Shown: piece after piece, positions 27,018 through 35,577 of the stretch | How positions within the stretch are numbered: the stretch's first letter is position 1 | How the letters are laid out: the number at the start of each line of letters is the position of its first letter | Assembly: GCA_963823755.1 (NCBI GenBank) | Contig: CAWGMP010000025.1 | Coordinates: 1 to 64,000, forward strand | Direction: 5' to 3' | DNA length: 64,000 nt | From: GCA-003244245 sp963823755 | GTDB taxonomy: Bacteria > Actinomycetota > Actinomycetes > Mycobacteriales > Pseudonocardiaceae | Notes under the pieces: generated by a model | Seen by the model: only the letters and a program-made list of their open reading frames with translations | Databases searched by the model: none | Told to the model about the DNA's origin: nothing | Translations under genes and position numbers: made by a program

Positions 27018-28097
27018 CTATGGGAGGTAAGGCTTGAGCAGGATTCCTAGCTGTAGGGTCAGCATTCGCATCCATGCTTGGCCCACTTCCGCGGCTGCGG
27101 GTGGGTCGGGAAGCTTCCCGAAGACGTAGTCTCCGTCGGCTCCTGGGGCGATGGTGTTCAACGCCGTCATGACTCTCATCTGAACCCACCCCATGAGGGC
27201 GATGGTCAAGTCAGCCGGAATGACCACGTGGGGATGTGTGCCACCGTCTTTGACATGGGCGTCGGCCACTGTGGACATGTAGGAATGGAAGTCGCCGTCC
27301 ATCGGTTTGGTGGTGGTTCTGGACCACCACGCCTTGAGGGTCATCTTCCGCTGCGTGAGGTGCGAGGCGTCTTGGAAGTACCCGGCTGATTCCGGACGAG
27401 AGAGCAGGTAATCGTAGGCGAGGGTGACCACGCCCCCGGCCGCTGGCCCCAGGAGTGGGCCGGTCTTGCGCAGAATTGAGTTCTCTCTGAACCCGAAGCC
27501 GGCGAACTCTGCGTAGGGATGGAACTCGGCGGCTTCGTGACGGCCGAGGGGACCGTCTGGTTCTGCCAGGCTGGGTTCGAGGATGATTCCCAACTGGAGC
27601 ATGAACTGGTTCATCCATGCCGCCCCGGCGGCGGAGACCGTGGCGAGTTCGCAGGTCTGGCCCAAGGCTGCGAGGATCTGTCCCTGCACCCAGGCAGTGA
27701 GAGCCAGGACCAGTTGGGGTGGGAGTGGTGTCTGTACTCCCGGGAAGGTCACTTCCTTGTCCCCGACATGGCTGACTCTTCGGAGGAAGGATGCCAGCTC
27801 GCCGTCGAACGGCCCGGCGATAGTCCTGTCCAGCCACTCCTTGATCAGAGGCTCGTTGACCGGTGGGTTCGATCCGCCCACGAGGGACGCGGATTCCGGA
27901 CGCATCATGAGGTACCTGGATATTTCTCCCGGCATACGATCGATGAACGCTGAGATGTACCCACCGGTCTCTTGAACGGCCACTGCCTCATATGTACCGA
28001 ACCCGGCGAACTCGGCGAGTGGGGCAAATTCTGGTGTCACCAGCAGATCGTATCCTTCGACCTCGACGACTTCATCAGTCTGGTTGCTCATGGTCAT
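27018..28097 (-). CDS. Tandem protoglobin-like two-domain protein
   Basis: 359 aa from ATG 28097, with GGGGAG six bases upstream. The protein is an internal duplication: residues about 22-185 and 195-357 both begin 'AEFAGFG', pass through 'RPESA', and contain a K/EW-x-RT block ('LIKEWLDRTIAGPFDGEL'; 'TLKAWWSRTTTKPMDGDF'). Both end 'MLQLGIILEPSL' or 'TLQLGILLKPYL'. The order 'RPESA..K.W..R....P.D..' then 'H' and 'P..L..AL..WVQ' matches protoglobin/globin-coupled-sensor folds. In domain 2 'VADAHVKDG' carries a candidate proximal His; in domain 1 the equivalent residue is shifted ('VSHVGDKE'). Heme binding is inference. It stands alone. Confidence 0.6.
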   Translation of the reverse strand: MTMSNQTDEVVEVEGYDLLVTPEFAPLAEFAGFGTYEAVAVQETGGYISAFIDRMPGEISRYLMMRPESASLVGGSNPPVNEPLIKEWLDRTIAGPFDGELASFLRRVSHVGDKEVTFPGVQTPLPPQLVLALTAWVQGQILAALGQTCELATVSAAGAAWMNQFMLQLGIILEPSLAEPDGPLGRHEAAEFHPYAEFAGFGFRENSILRKTGPLLGPAAGGVVTLAYDYLLSRPESAGYFQDASHLTQRKMTLKAWWSRTTTKPMDGDFHSYMSTVADAHVKDGGTHPHVVIPADLTIALMGWVQMRVMTALNTIAPGADGDYVFGKLPDPPAAAEVGQAWMRMLTLQLGILLKPYLP

Positions 28098-28613
28098 GGT
28101 TGGCTCCCCAAATCATCAGACGTCAATCCATGTTCGTGAAGGCTGGAATCTGGACATAGAGCGAAGACCAGATGCTCCCGACACTGACCTTATTGGAACC
28201 AGAACCGGCCGGTCGTTACGCCACCGTTGGATTCACGTAACCAGTCCCTCACAGGCGTTGAAACCCCGCTGTGAGGGTTGCGAGCTGCGGACTCCGTGAC
28301 TCGGTCCAACAAAGTCGATGCCCACTCGTCGACGATGAACAAAGTGAGGGCGTTGTATCGAGTCCGTGGTGGTAACCTCGAAGATCACCTGTTCGATGGA
28401 GCGCGCGTAGTGGAAGGCTGATCACCCTATTCGTGTCGAAGGTGCGCAGCCGAGGGAATCGAAGATGGTCATGTCCGCGTTCCCCGGAGCCGCACTGTGG
28501 CCGCCGATCTCTGACGGAGTCATCGAACAAGATTATTATTACCGTCGTGTAACCGGCGGTGACGCCGGCATCAAAAACTGCTCACCTCGACCCCTCCGAT
28601 GAGTCAGATCAGA
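28098..28613. other. Intergenic region with one hairpin
   Basis: No supported gene in about 515 bases. CCCTCACAG (28246-28254) pairs with CTGTGAGGG (28269-28277), a nine-base stem of unknown role. The globin-like gene's promoter should lie at the left end. Confidence 0.4.
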
Positions 28614-29006
28614 TCAAGGCCGCCCACAGCGATAGTGTCGATGTTCGCCGACGTGGCCCACACCATGGTGCAGCATCGTTGCCAGCGAGTCTGTTTTCGC
28701 CTCGTGGCTGGCGCCGAGCGCCCTGTGCTGCTGTCTGTCGCGGGCGTGGGCTGGTGGCGGAACAAGCACACGCGGCGCGGCATTGGCCGGCGCTACCTGA
28801 ACCGGCTCTCTCGTCCCGAACCAGGACCAGTCCTCAACAAGATCAGCCACGGGACCCGGAGGTGATCCGTCTGCCACTACAGTGGGAGCGTCCTCCCGGA
28901 GGCGGTGTTTGCCGGGGTGATCGACCTGCGGGTCAGCTTCGCTGGCGGGGACATCCGCGTTGATGCGCTCGCCACGCAGTTGGTCATAGGTGGGGGTCTG
29001 GCTCAC
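28614..29006 (-). CDS. Hypothetical protein, 130 aa
   Basis: The start GTG 29006 gives 'SQTPTYDQLRGERINADVP'; codons upstream are poor and lack a ribosome site. The first 70 residues are polar and natural in composition ('DHPGKHRLREDAPTVVADG', 'WSWFGTREPVQ'). After 'PPPAHARDRQQH' the sequence becomes low quality ('LHHGVGHVGEHRH'), which could mean a frameshift near 28740. No domain is recognised and no membrane segment is present. It lies upstream of nothing obvious on its strand. Confidence 0.45.
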   Translation of the reverse strand: MSQTPTYDQLRGERINADVPASEADPQVDHPGKHRLREDAPTVVADGSPPGPVADLVEDWSWFGTREPVQVAPANAAPRVLVPPPAHARDRQQHRALGASHEAKTDSLATMLHHGVGHVGEHRHYRCGRP

Positions 29007-29326
29007 GGTGAGACACCGTAAGGCCGCCCCGGCAAGGGCGGTTTCCACACCGTGTGGACAAGTGGGTCGAGGCTGTGCACGAGTGGTGGACAGGCTGTGT
29101 GAACTCTGTGGATGAGCGCGAAGGATGCAAAATCTATCGGACCGGATCGACCACATGCAGTAGCCGAGACCCCCATGCGAGGTGCCATGCCGCGGCTTTG
29201 GGCTCGCCTTGTGAGCACGTTGGTCGATGGATTCACTCTTACGACGTAATTTTGTCCACGAAGGTCTGTCGTGACAGCAGTCACTGACATTGTGACCGTC
29301 GGTCCACTGGACGGCGGTTCAGACAC
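29007..29326. other. Intergenic region
   Basis: About 320 bases between two leftward genes. It contains a CCGCCCcggcaaGGGCGG stem with a TTT tail at 29023-29044, which would terminate rightward transcription. No gene is supported. Confidence 0.4.
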
Positions 29327-30646
29327 TCACGAGTGCCACCAGGGTCGCAGCGGCACGTGGGCGTTGCCGGTGCCGTCGGGGCGGACCGCCAGCACCTGGT
29401 GCAGCTGGATCCCGTTGCGTTCGAAGGCCAGCCGCGAGGACGCCATGTACAGGCCCCACACTCGGGCGGTGGGTTCGCCCACCTCGGCCACACATTCGTC
29501 CCAGCACGCGGCGAGGTTCGTGCACCACTGTTTCAGCGTCAGCGCGTAGTGCTCTCGCAGGTTTTCCACATGGCGCAGCTCGAAGCCGGAGTTCTGCGCC
29601 TCGGTGATGATCTTACCTGCCCCGGCCAACTCCCCGTCGGGGAACACGTAGCGGTCGGTGAACGCATCGGGCTGGGCCCGATGCCGGTTGTCCGGTTGGG
29701 TGATGCAGTGGTTGAGCAGCCGCCCTCCGGGGCGGAGCTTGGCCAGCAGCAGCGCGAAGTAGGACGGGTAGGTATGCACGCCGACGTGCTCGGTGAGCCC
29801 GATCGAGGTGATCGCGTCGTAGTCGCGGCCGGGGGCGTCTCGGTAGTCCAGGTGGCGAACCTCGGCGAGGTCGGCCAGACCCTCCCGGAAGATCGCCTGC
29901 TGCGCCCAGTGAGCCTGCTCCGCGGACAGCGTGACGCCCAGCGCGCGGACCCCCTGGCGAGCGGCGTAACGCACCATGCCGCCCCAGCCGCAGCCGACGT
30001 CGAGCAGCCGCATCCCGGCCCGCAGCCCGAGCTTGTCGGCGATCAGTTCGTGCTTGCGCTCCTGGGCCTGTTCCAGGCTCGCCTCCGGATGATCGAAGAC
30101 GGCACAGGTGTAAGCCATCGACGGGCCGAGCACCATCTCGTAGAAGCGGTTGGAGACATCGTAGTGATGGTGCACCGCCTGGGAATCGCGGTGCCGGGAA
30201 TGCGCCCACCCTTCGATCGTCCGGCGCCACCGCGGCCGCGACTCCTGTGGCGGCGGCGCCACCGGCCGCAGCAGCTCCCAGCCCAGCGAGCGGGTGATCA
30301 GTGCCAGCTCCGCCGCGGTCGGACGTCGAAAGTGCAGCTCGTAGGCCATTATCCGCATCGCTTTGTACGGGTTACCGGGGTGCACTCCCTCGGCGCGCAG
30401 GTCACCGGCGATGTACGCCCGCGCCATGCCGAGGTCGCCCGGCGCGGTGAACAGGTAGGTGGCGCCGCGCGGGGTGGCCAGGTGCACGCTGATCTCGGCG
30501 TCGGGCGGACCGGTGGCGCTGCCGTCATAGGCGGTGAATCGGACCGGGAACCGGCCATCGGTGAGCAGATCCACGATCTCCGCCAGCGACAGCCGGTCGC
30601 CCTTTGCCAGGGCTGTCGCCGGAGTGGGGCGCCGGAAGGTCGTCAT
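29327..30646 (-). CDS. tmsB: SAM-dependent fatty acyl methyltransferase (10-methyl fatty acid synthesis)
   Basis: 439 aa from ATG 30646, overlapping the stop of the upstream oxidoreductase gene (ATGA). It belongs to the cyclopropane fatty acid synthase/UfaA1 group: 'AVHHHYDVSNRFYEMVLGP' and the SAM site 'LLDVGCGWGGMVRYAAR', then 'GVTLSAEQAHWA' and 'ITSIGLTEHVG'. Paired with an FAD oxidoreductase, such enzymes methylate oleoyl chains of phospholipids at C10 to a methylene, which the partner reduces, giving tuberculostearic-type acids. That pairing (tmsA/tmsB, bfaA/bfaB) is established in actinomycetes. The symbol is assigned by family and pairing. Confidence 0.85.
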   Translation of the reverse strand: MTTFRRPTPATALAKGDRLSLAEIVDLLTDGRFPVRFTAYDGSATGPPDAEISVHLATPRGATYLFTAPGDLGMARAYIAGDLRAEGVHPGNPYKAMRIMAYELHFRRPTAAELALITRSLGWELLRPVAPPPQESRPRWRRTIEGWAHSRHRDSQAVHHHYDVSNRFYEMVLGPSMAYTCAVFDHPEASLEQAQERKHELIADKLGLRAGMRLLDVGCGWGGMVRYAARQGVRALGVTLSAEQAHWAQQAIFREGLADLAEVRHLDYRDAPGRDYDAITSIGLTEHVGVHTYPSYFALLLAKLRPGGRLLNHCITQPDNRHRAQPDAFTDRYVFPDGELAGAGKIITEAQNSGFELRHVENLREHYALTLKQWCTNLAACWDECVAEVGEPTARVWGLYMASSRLAFERNGIQLHQVLAVRPDGTGNAHVPLRPWWHS

Positions 30647-32013
30647 CGACGTCGCACCGCCTTCGCGTAGAGGTCCAGAAGTCGTTGGTCCGGGTCATAA
30701 CGCTGCTTGAGGGCCGCATAGTGTTCGCCGCCGTAGCGGGCGTCGAAATTCTCCCGCGAATAAAAGGAATCCGAGTACAGCGACTTGTGCCCACCCACCG
30801 CGTCGACCTGGTGTTCGATGGCCCGATTGGTGTCGCTGCCGGTGCCGCCGGGCGCGACCGGCACGCTGGACCAGAAACCGACGTTGACGTAGTCCTTCCC
30901 CGGTTCCAGCGGATACAGTGGCCAGCCGCGCTGCCCGCGCAGCCGCAACGGGCACAGCCACACCGGCTCGATGCCGACGTGCTCGACGAACCAGCGCAGG
31001 AACTCCGCGGTGCGTTCGAGGGGGATCTCGACGTCCTGAATCACGCGTTCCCGGCGTGGGCGGCCACGCCATACCTCCACGCGGTTCTCCAGATCGACAC
31101 GGTTCGCCAGCGCCACGATCTTCCAGTAGACGTCGCTACGGCGCAGCCGGGCCGGCCACAGCCGCCGGATCGCCGGGTGCTGGACCCCGAAGGCTCCCGA
31201 GCACCAGAACCAGTCCGTGTCCCAGCGCCACAGGTAATCATGGGTACGCAGGATGTCGTGACGGCGCTGCTGGATCGAGCGGTAGTAGATCTGCTGACCC
31301 GTGTAGTCGCTGGCCGGTCCGTCGTGCTCGGTCCGAGCGCCCAGGCTCAAGTAGGACTCGGTGGGGGAGAACATCACGCCGTCGAGGTAGTCGACGTCCT
31401 CGCCGTCCCACTGCCGGGTTGCCATGATCCGCGCCACCGCGGAGCACAGCTCGTCGAGATCGTCGAACCGCACGTGCCGCAGCGCGACGTGCGAGCGCAC
31501 CGGTTCCAACTCGATGCGCAGCCGGGTGGCGTAGCCCAGGGTGCCGTACGAGTTGGGGAATCCAGCGAACAACTCGTCACCCGGGATGGCCGTGACGATC
31601 TCGCCGGCGCCGGTGAGCACGTCGAGCTCCAGGACCGACTCGTGCGGCAGGCCGTTGCGAAACGACGCCGCCTCGATGCCCAACCCGCTCACCGCACCAC
31701 CCAGGGTGATGGTCTTGAGCTGCGGGACGACCAGCGGAGTCAACCCATGCGGCAACGTCGCGGCGACCAGGTTCTCGTAGCTGCACATGCCTGCGACGTC
31801 CGCGGTGCGGCTGGCCGGGTCCACCTGCAGTACCCCGGTCAGGCCGGAGACGTCCAGGCCGGGGCCCGCTGCGGCGCGAGACCGGAACAGGTTCGACGTC
31901 TGCTTGGCCAGCCGTACCGGCGACCCTGCAGGGATCCCTCGGTAACTGGCTTCCAGCCGCTGCACCGCATCTCGATGGATGCGCTGCGCCCCAGTGAGCT
32001 GCACATGCCCCAC
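30643..32013 (-). CDS. tmsA: FAD-binding oxidoreductase (10-methylene fatty acyl reductase)
   Basis: 456 aa from ATG 32013. FAD_binding_4 (VAO/DprE1-like) layout: 'DVSGLTGVLQVDPASRTAD', then 'LPHGLTPLVVPQLKTITLG' and 'GAVSGLGIEAASFRNGLPH', the usual flavin pyrophosphate region. The C-terminal half has 'HPAIRRLWPARLRRSDVYWK' and 'DSFYSRENFDARYGGEHY'. It shares four bases with the methyltransferase gene, so the two are translationally coupled. In this pair the flavoenzyme reduces the methylene intermediate on membrane phospholipid acyl chains. It diverges from ybaB with about 130 bases between. Confidence 0.85.
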   Translation of the reverse strand: MGHVQLTGAQRIHRDAVQRLEASYRGIPAGSPVRLAKQTSNLFRSRAAAGPGLDVSGLTGVLQVDPASRTADVAGMCSYENLVAATLPHGLTPLVVPQLKTITLGGAVSGLGIEAASFRNGLPHESVLELDVLTGAGEIVTAIPGDELFAGFPNSYGTLGYATRLRIELEPVRSHVALRHVRFDDLDELCSAVARIMATRQWDGEDVDYLDGVMFSPTESYLSLGARTEHDGPASDYTGQQIYYRSIQQRRHDILRTHDYLWRWDTDWFWCSGAFGVQHPAIRRLWPARLRRSDVYWKIVALANRVDLENRVEVWRGRPRRERVIQDVEIPLERTAEFLRWFVEHVGIEPVWLCPLRLRGQRGWPLYPLEPGKDYVNVGFWSSVPVAPGGTGSDTNRAIEHQVDAVGGHKSLYSDSFYSRENFDARYGGEHYAALKQRYDPDQRLLDLYAKAVRRR

Positions 32014-32142
32014 GTTACGGCCAAACCCGGCCCGACCGCATCGGTTTCGCTGGCCCCGACATGGCTATCCTGTGACCTCACTAGCCTGAGCTACCCGGGT
32101 CTTCCCTCTCAGGTAGGCCCGGGCTCGACGAGAGGAGCCGTG

Positions 32143-32487
32143 GTGCAGCCCGGTGGAGCGCCTGATATGCAGATGATTCTGCAACAGGCACAGAAGATGC
32201 AACAACAGTTGATGAGCGCGCAGGCCGAACTCGCCGAGACGGAGATCACCGGCCAGGCTGGTGGTGACCTGGTCGTGGTCACGCTGGCAGGGTCCGGGGA
32301 AGTCCGCAGCGTGACGATCGACCCTAAAGTGGTCGACCCGGATGACGTGGAGACGCTGGAGGATCTTGTGGTGGGGGCACTGGCCGACGCGCACCACGCC
32401 TTGCAGGAGCTCACCCAGCAGAAGATGGGTCCGTTGGCCAGCGCGCTCGGTGGACCCGGTGGGGGTCTGGGTTTGCCCGGCATGTGA
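32143..32487 (+). CDS. ybaB: YbaB/EbfC nucleoid-associated protein
   Basis: 114 aa from GTG 32143 (GTG 32140 is also possible), with GGAG five bases upstream. 'MILQQAQKMQQQLMSAQAEL' is the typical N-terminal helix, followed by the beta region 'GGDLVVVTLAGSGEVRSVTI' and 'EDLVVGALADAHHAL'. These dimers bind DNA and bridge it. It lies directly before recR, the standard order in bacteria. The dnaX gene that usually comes first is absent here, its place taken by the divergent fatty acid genes. Confidence 0.92.
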   Translation: MQPGGAPDMQMILQQAQKMQQQLMSAQAELAETEITGQAGGDLVVVTLAGSGEVRSVTIDPKVVDPDDVETLEDLVVGALADAHHALQELTQQKMGPLASALGGPGGGLGLPGM

Positions 32488-32517
32488 CCCTGCCGCGGAC
32501 GCGGCATGATGGTGAGC

Positions 32518-33114
32518 GTGTACGAGGGAGTCGTCCAGGACCTTATCGATGAGTTGGGGCGGTTGCCCGGCGTAGGACCCAAGAGCGCGCAGCGCATGGC
32601 GTTCTACCTGCTGGCCGCCGATCCGGCCGATGTGACAAGGCTGCAGGAGGCTCTGGGGCGGGTCAAGGATGGGGTGATCTTCTGTGCGATCTGCGGCACG
32701 GTCTCGGAGAAGCAGACGTGCCGGATCTGTGCTGACCCCCGTCGCGATCCGCGGGTCGTCTGTGTAGTCGAGGAACCCAAGGATGTGCTCGCGGTGGAGC
32801 GCACCCGGGAGTTCACCGGCCGGTACCACGTGCTGGGCGGTGCGCTGGACCCGCTGTCCGGCGTCGGCCCCGATCAGTTGCGGATCCGGGAGCTGCTCAC
32901 CCGGATTGGTGCCGACGAGATCAGTGAAGTGATCATCGCGACGGACCCGAACACCGAGGGCGAAGCCACCGCCACCTATCTGGCGAGGATGCTGCGGGAC
33001 TTTCCTGGTCTGTCGGTGACCCGACTGGCCTCAGGCCTGCCGATGGGCGGAGACCTGGAGTTCGCCGACGAGCTCACCCTCGGTCGCGCGCTGTCTGGCC
33101 GCCGCGCCGTCTGA
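32518..33114 (+). CDS. recR: Recombination mediator RecR
   Basis: The start GTG 32518 (V-Y-E-G-V-V) matches the N-terminus of actinobacterial RecR; ATGs at 32506 and 32509 are alternatives. 198 aa. The helix-hairpin-helix is 'LGRLPGVGPKSAQRMAFYL', the four-Cys zinc finger 'FCAICGTVSEKQTCRICAD', and the Toprim domain 'VVCVVEEPKDVLAVERTRE'. The C-terminal Walker-like segment is 'RLASGLPMGGDLEFADE'. RecR acts with RecO to load RecA at gaps. Confidence 0.96.
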   Translation: MYEGVVQDLIDELGRLPGVGPKSAQRMAFYLLAADPADVTRLQEALGRVKDGVIFCAICGTVSEKQTCRICADPRRDPRVVCVVEEPKDVLAVERTREFTGRYHVLGGALDPLSGVGPDQLRIRELLTRIGADEISEVIIATDPNTEGEATATYLARMLRDFPGLSVTRLASGLPMGGDLEFADELTLGRALSGRRAV

Positions 33115-33127
33115 CAGGCACTGGCGC

Positions 33128-33175
33128 ACCCGTGAGTGCGTAACAGTGTTCTGACACTGTTACGCACTCACGGGT
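33128..33175. terminator. Perfect 22-bp inverted repeat between recR and leuA
   Basis: Arms 33128-33149 and 33154-33175 are exact complements around the loop TCTG; the core is GAGTGCGTAACAGTG. It sits 13 bases after the recR stop and 3 bases from the leuA stop, between convergent genes, so it can end transcription from both sides. There is no T-run. The length and perfection are unusual and it may belong to a dispersed repeat family. Confidence 0.75.
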
Positions 33176-33178
33176 GGG

Positions 33179-34990
33179 TCAGCGCAGAGCCCGGTTCACT
33201 GCCGACACCACGGCGTTGAGCGAGGCTGTGACGATGGATCCGGAGACGCCGACGCCCCACAGGATCTGATCGCTGGCAGCGCACTCGACGTACGCGGCGG
33301 CCGCAGCGTTGTCGCCGGCTGACATGGCGTGCTCGAAGTAGTCCAGCACCCGGACGTCAAAACCCAGGGTGGCCAGGGCGTCGACGAAGGCCGCGATCGG
33401 GCCGTTACCCGATCCGCTGATCTGGTGTTCCTCGCCCTCCACCACCACGCTGGCGGAGATTTCGTCGTGGCCTTCGCCATCGTCGGACAGGCGGTGCCGC
33501 AGCACTCGCAGGGGGTTGAGCCGGTCCAGATATTGTTCGGCGAAAATGTCCCAGATCTGCTGTGATGACACCTCACCACCGTCGGTGTCGGTGTGCTGTT
33601 GGATGATCCGAGAGAACTCGATCTGAAGCCGGCGCGGCAGATCCAGCTGGTGTTCGGCCTTCATCACGTAGGCGACGCCGCCTTTGCCCGACTGCGAGTT
33701 CACCCGGATCACGGCCTCGTAGGTGCGCCCGACGTCCTTGGGGTCGATAGGCAGGTACGGCACTTCCCAACGGTGTTCGTCCACTCCCACGCCAGCCCGG
33801 GCAGCGTCGGCCTCCATCGCCTTCAATCCCTTGTTGATCGCGTCCTGGTGGCTGCCGGAAAACGCGGTGTAAACCAGATCGCCGCCGTAAGGATGCCTTT
33901 CGGGCACCGGCAGCTGGTTGCAGTACTCCACCGTGCGGCGGATCTCGTCGATGTCGGAGAAATCGATCTGCGGGTCGATACCCTGGCTGAACAGGTTCAT
34001 CGCCAGCGTCACCAGGCACACGTTGCCGGTACGCTCGCCGTTGCCGAACAGGCAGCCCTCGATACGTTGCGCGCCGGCCTGATAGCCCAGCTCAGCGGCG
34101 GCGACAGCGGTCCCCCGGTCATTGTGCGGATGCAGCGAGAGGACCACCGCGCTGCGCCTTTCCAGGTTGCGGTGCATCCACTCGATGGAATCGGCGTAGA
34201 CGTTCGGGGTGGCCATCTCGACGGTGGCGGGCAGGTTGAGGATCACCGGAGCTTCGGGCGTGGGCTGCCAGATCTCCGTCACCGCATTGCATACCTCTGC
34301 GGCGTAACTCAGCTCGGTACCGGTGTAGGACTCTGGCGAGTATTGGAACCGAAAATCGGTGTCGGAGTACTTACCTGCGTACGCCATCAGCATCTCGGCC
34401 GCTGAAGTAGCGATCTTCTTGATTCCCTCGCGTTCTTCCCGGAACACCACCCGGCGCTGCAGGATCGACGTCGAGTTGTAGATGTGCACGATTACCTTAG
34501 GTGCGCCTTGCAGGGCTTCGAAGGTGCGCTCGATCAGTTCGGGTCGACACTGGGACAGCACCTGGATACGTACATCCTCGGGCACCGCATTCTCGGTGAT
34601 GATCTCGCGGACGAAGTCGAAATCGGTCTGGCTAGCCGAGGGGAACCCGACTTCGATCTCCTTGTAACCCATCTGCACCAGTAACTCGAACATCCGCCGC
34701 TTACGGACCGGGCTCATCGGATCGATCAGGGCTTGGTTGCCGTCTCGCAGGTCCACTGCGCACCACAGCGGCGCCCGGCTGATCGTGACGTCGGGCCAGG
34801 TGCGGTCCGGGAGGGATACCGGCTCCACGGTCCGGGCGAAGGGTCGGTAGCGGCGTACCGGCATTGAGCTGCCGCGTTGAAGGTTCCATGAAGCCTGGTC
34901 GTCTGCAACGGGGGCGATGGGCGGCCGGATACGACTGGTAATACCGGAAAAGAATGCGCTGGCGCCGATGTCGGCGGGTTGGGGAGTCAT
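33179..34990 (-). CDS. leuA: 2-isopropylmalate synthase
   Basis: 603 aa from ATG 34990 ('MTPQPADIGASAFF'); the longer ATG at 35050 is unlikely because it would extend into the leader. The catalytic TIM barrel has 'APLWCAVDLRDGNQALIDP' and the metal site 'LSLHPHNDRGTAVAAAELG'. It also has 'GCLFGNGERTGNVCLVTLA' and 'NSQSGKGGVAYVMKAEHQL'. The C-terminal regulatory domain ('GSGNGPIAAFVDALA') binds leucine. It condenses acetyl-CoA with 2-oxoisovalerate, the first step of leucine synthesis. The long actinobacterial form is full length but lacks the tandem repeats found in M. tuberculosis LeuA. It is preceded by a leucine-rich leader peptide. Confidence 0.96.
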   Translation of the reverse strand: MTPQPADIGASAFFSGITSRIRPPIAPVADDQASWNLQRGSSMPVRRYRPFARTVEPVSLPDRTWPDVTISRAPLWCAVDLRDGNQALIDPMSPVRKRRMFELLVQMGYKEIEVGFPSASQTDFDFVREIITENAVPEDVRIQVLSQCRPELIERTFEALQGAPKVIVHIYNSTSILQRRVVFREEREGIKKIATSAAEMLMAYAGKYSDTDFRFQYSPESYTGTELSYAAEVCNAVTEIWQPTPEAPVILNLPATVEMATPNVYADSIEWMHRNLERRSAVVLSLHPHNDRGTAVAAAELGYQAGAQRIEGCLFGNGERTGNVCLVTLAMNLFSQGIDPQIDFSDIDEIRRTVEYCNQLPVPERHPYGGDLVYTAFSGSHQDAINKGLKAMEADAARAGVGVDEHRWEVPYLPIDPKDVGRTYEAVIRVNSQSGKGGVAYVMKAEHQLDLPRRLQIEFSRIIQQHTDTDGGEVSSQQIWDIFAEQYLDRLNPLRVLRHRLSDDGEGHDEISASVVVEGEEHQISGSGNGPIAAFVDALATLGFDVRVLDYFEHAMSAGDNAAAAAYVECAASDQILWGVGVSGSIVTASLNAVVSAVNRALR

Positions 34991-35058
34991 TTCTGCTTCT
35001 GCGCTCTCTGGTAGCCGAATAGCCGAGAAATCCGACCGGCGGATGCGCACGGGCGACT

Positions 35059-35097
35059 CCGCGACGGGGGGCCGGTCGTGGTCAGGCCCCGTCGCGG
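35059..35097 (-). promoter_or_regulatory. leuA attenuator hairpin
   Basis: CCGCGACGGGG (35059-35069) pairs exactly with CCCCGTCGCGG (35087-35097), an 11-bp stem with a 17-base loop. On the leuA strand it begins within the last codons of the leader peptide, so a ribosome stalled at the Leu codons would alter its folding. There is no T-run after it. Confidence 0.55.
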
Positions 35098-35156
35098 CAG
35101 CGAAGCAGGAGAGCGCGTGCCACCCGGCAACGGTAGCCGGGGTCTCCCGCGGGCAC
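35082..35156 (-). CDS. leuL: Leucine-rich leader peptide of leuA
   Basis: The start GTG 35156 has GGAGG seven bases upstream, the best ribosome site in the region. It encodes 24 residues containing 'ARALLLRC' (Leu codons CTC CTG CTT) and ends TGA at 35082, inside the leader hairpin. Leu-codon leader peptides with attenuation control before leuA are known in actinobacteria. Low charged tRNA-Leu would stall the ribosome and favour leuA expression. The next start is 91 bases downstream. Confidence 0.65.
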   Translation of the reverse strand: MPAGDPGYRCRVARALLLRCRDGA

Positions 35157-35259
35157 GCAACCGCCTCCCAGATGGTGAGAGATCGCCAGTGCGGGTTCCT
35201 GGAGCATGCCCGGTGAGCGTTCCGGGACGCTTCGTGTCGTCCATGGCAGACTGGCGCTC

Positions 35260-35577
35260 ATGGGTTCCAGCCGCACCTCGGTCCGCTCGACGAGCACCAG
35301 GATCGCTACCATCCTCGCGACCGTGATCCGGATCGTCGGCTGGCTCGCCGTCCTGATCCTGGTGGCGCATATTCTGCTGAGCTTGGGCGATGCCAACCCG
35401 ACCAACAACATCACGCGATTCGTAGCGTACGGGGCGGACCGTCTCGAGTTGGGCTTTCGCGGCTTGTTCACTCCAGCCGATGCCCGGGTAGGCATAGCAA
35501 TCAACTACGGCCTTGCGGCGCTCGTCTGGTTGGTGGCCAGTTCCGTGCTCGCGCGTCTGGTGCGGCGCGTCGGCTGA
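35260..35577 (+). CDS. Small two-helix membrane protein
   Basis: 105 aa from ATG 35260; earlier in-frame codons lack a ribosome site. Hydrophobic segments lie at residues about 18-41 ('VIRIVGWLAVLILVAHILL') and 79-97 ('INYGLAALVWLVASSVLA'), joined by a polar stretch with 'NPTNNITRFVAYGADRLEL'. Similar proteins are common beside actinobacterial leuA. No function can be assigned. Divergent from leuA. Confidence 0.7.
   Translation: MGSSRTSVRSTSTRIATILATVIRIVGWLAVLILVAHILLSLGDANPTNNITRFVAYGADRLELGFRGLFTPADARVGIAINYGLAALVWLVASSVLARLVRRVG

Noticed and set aside
30604..32487. Very long forward frame antisense to tmsA and running into ybaB
   Set aside because: It is open only because the high-GC opposite strand codes for tmsA. 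Only its last 115 codons (ybaB) have a ribosome site and family match.
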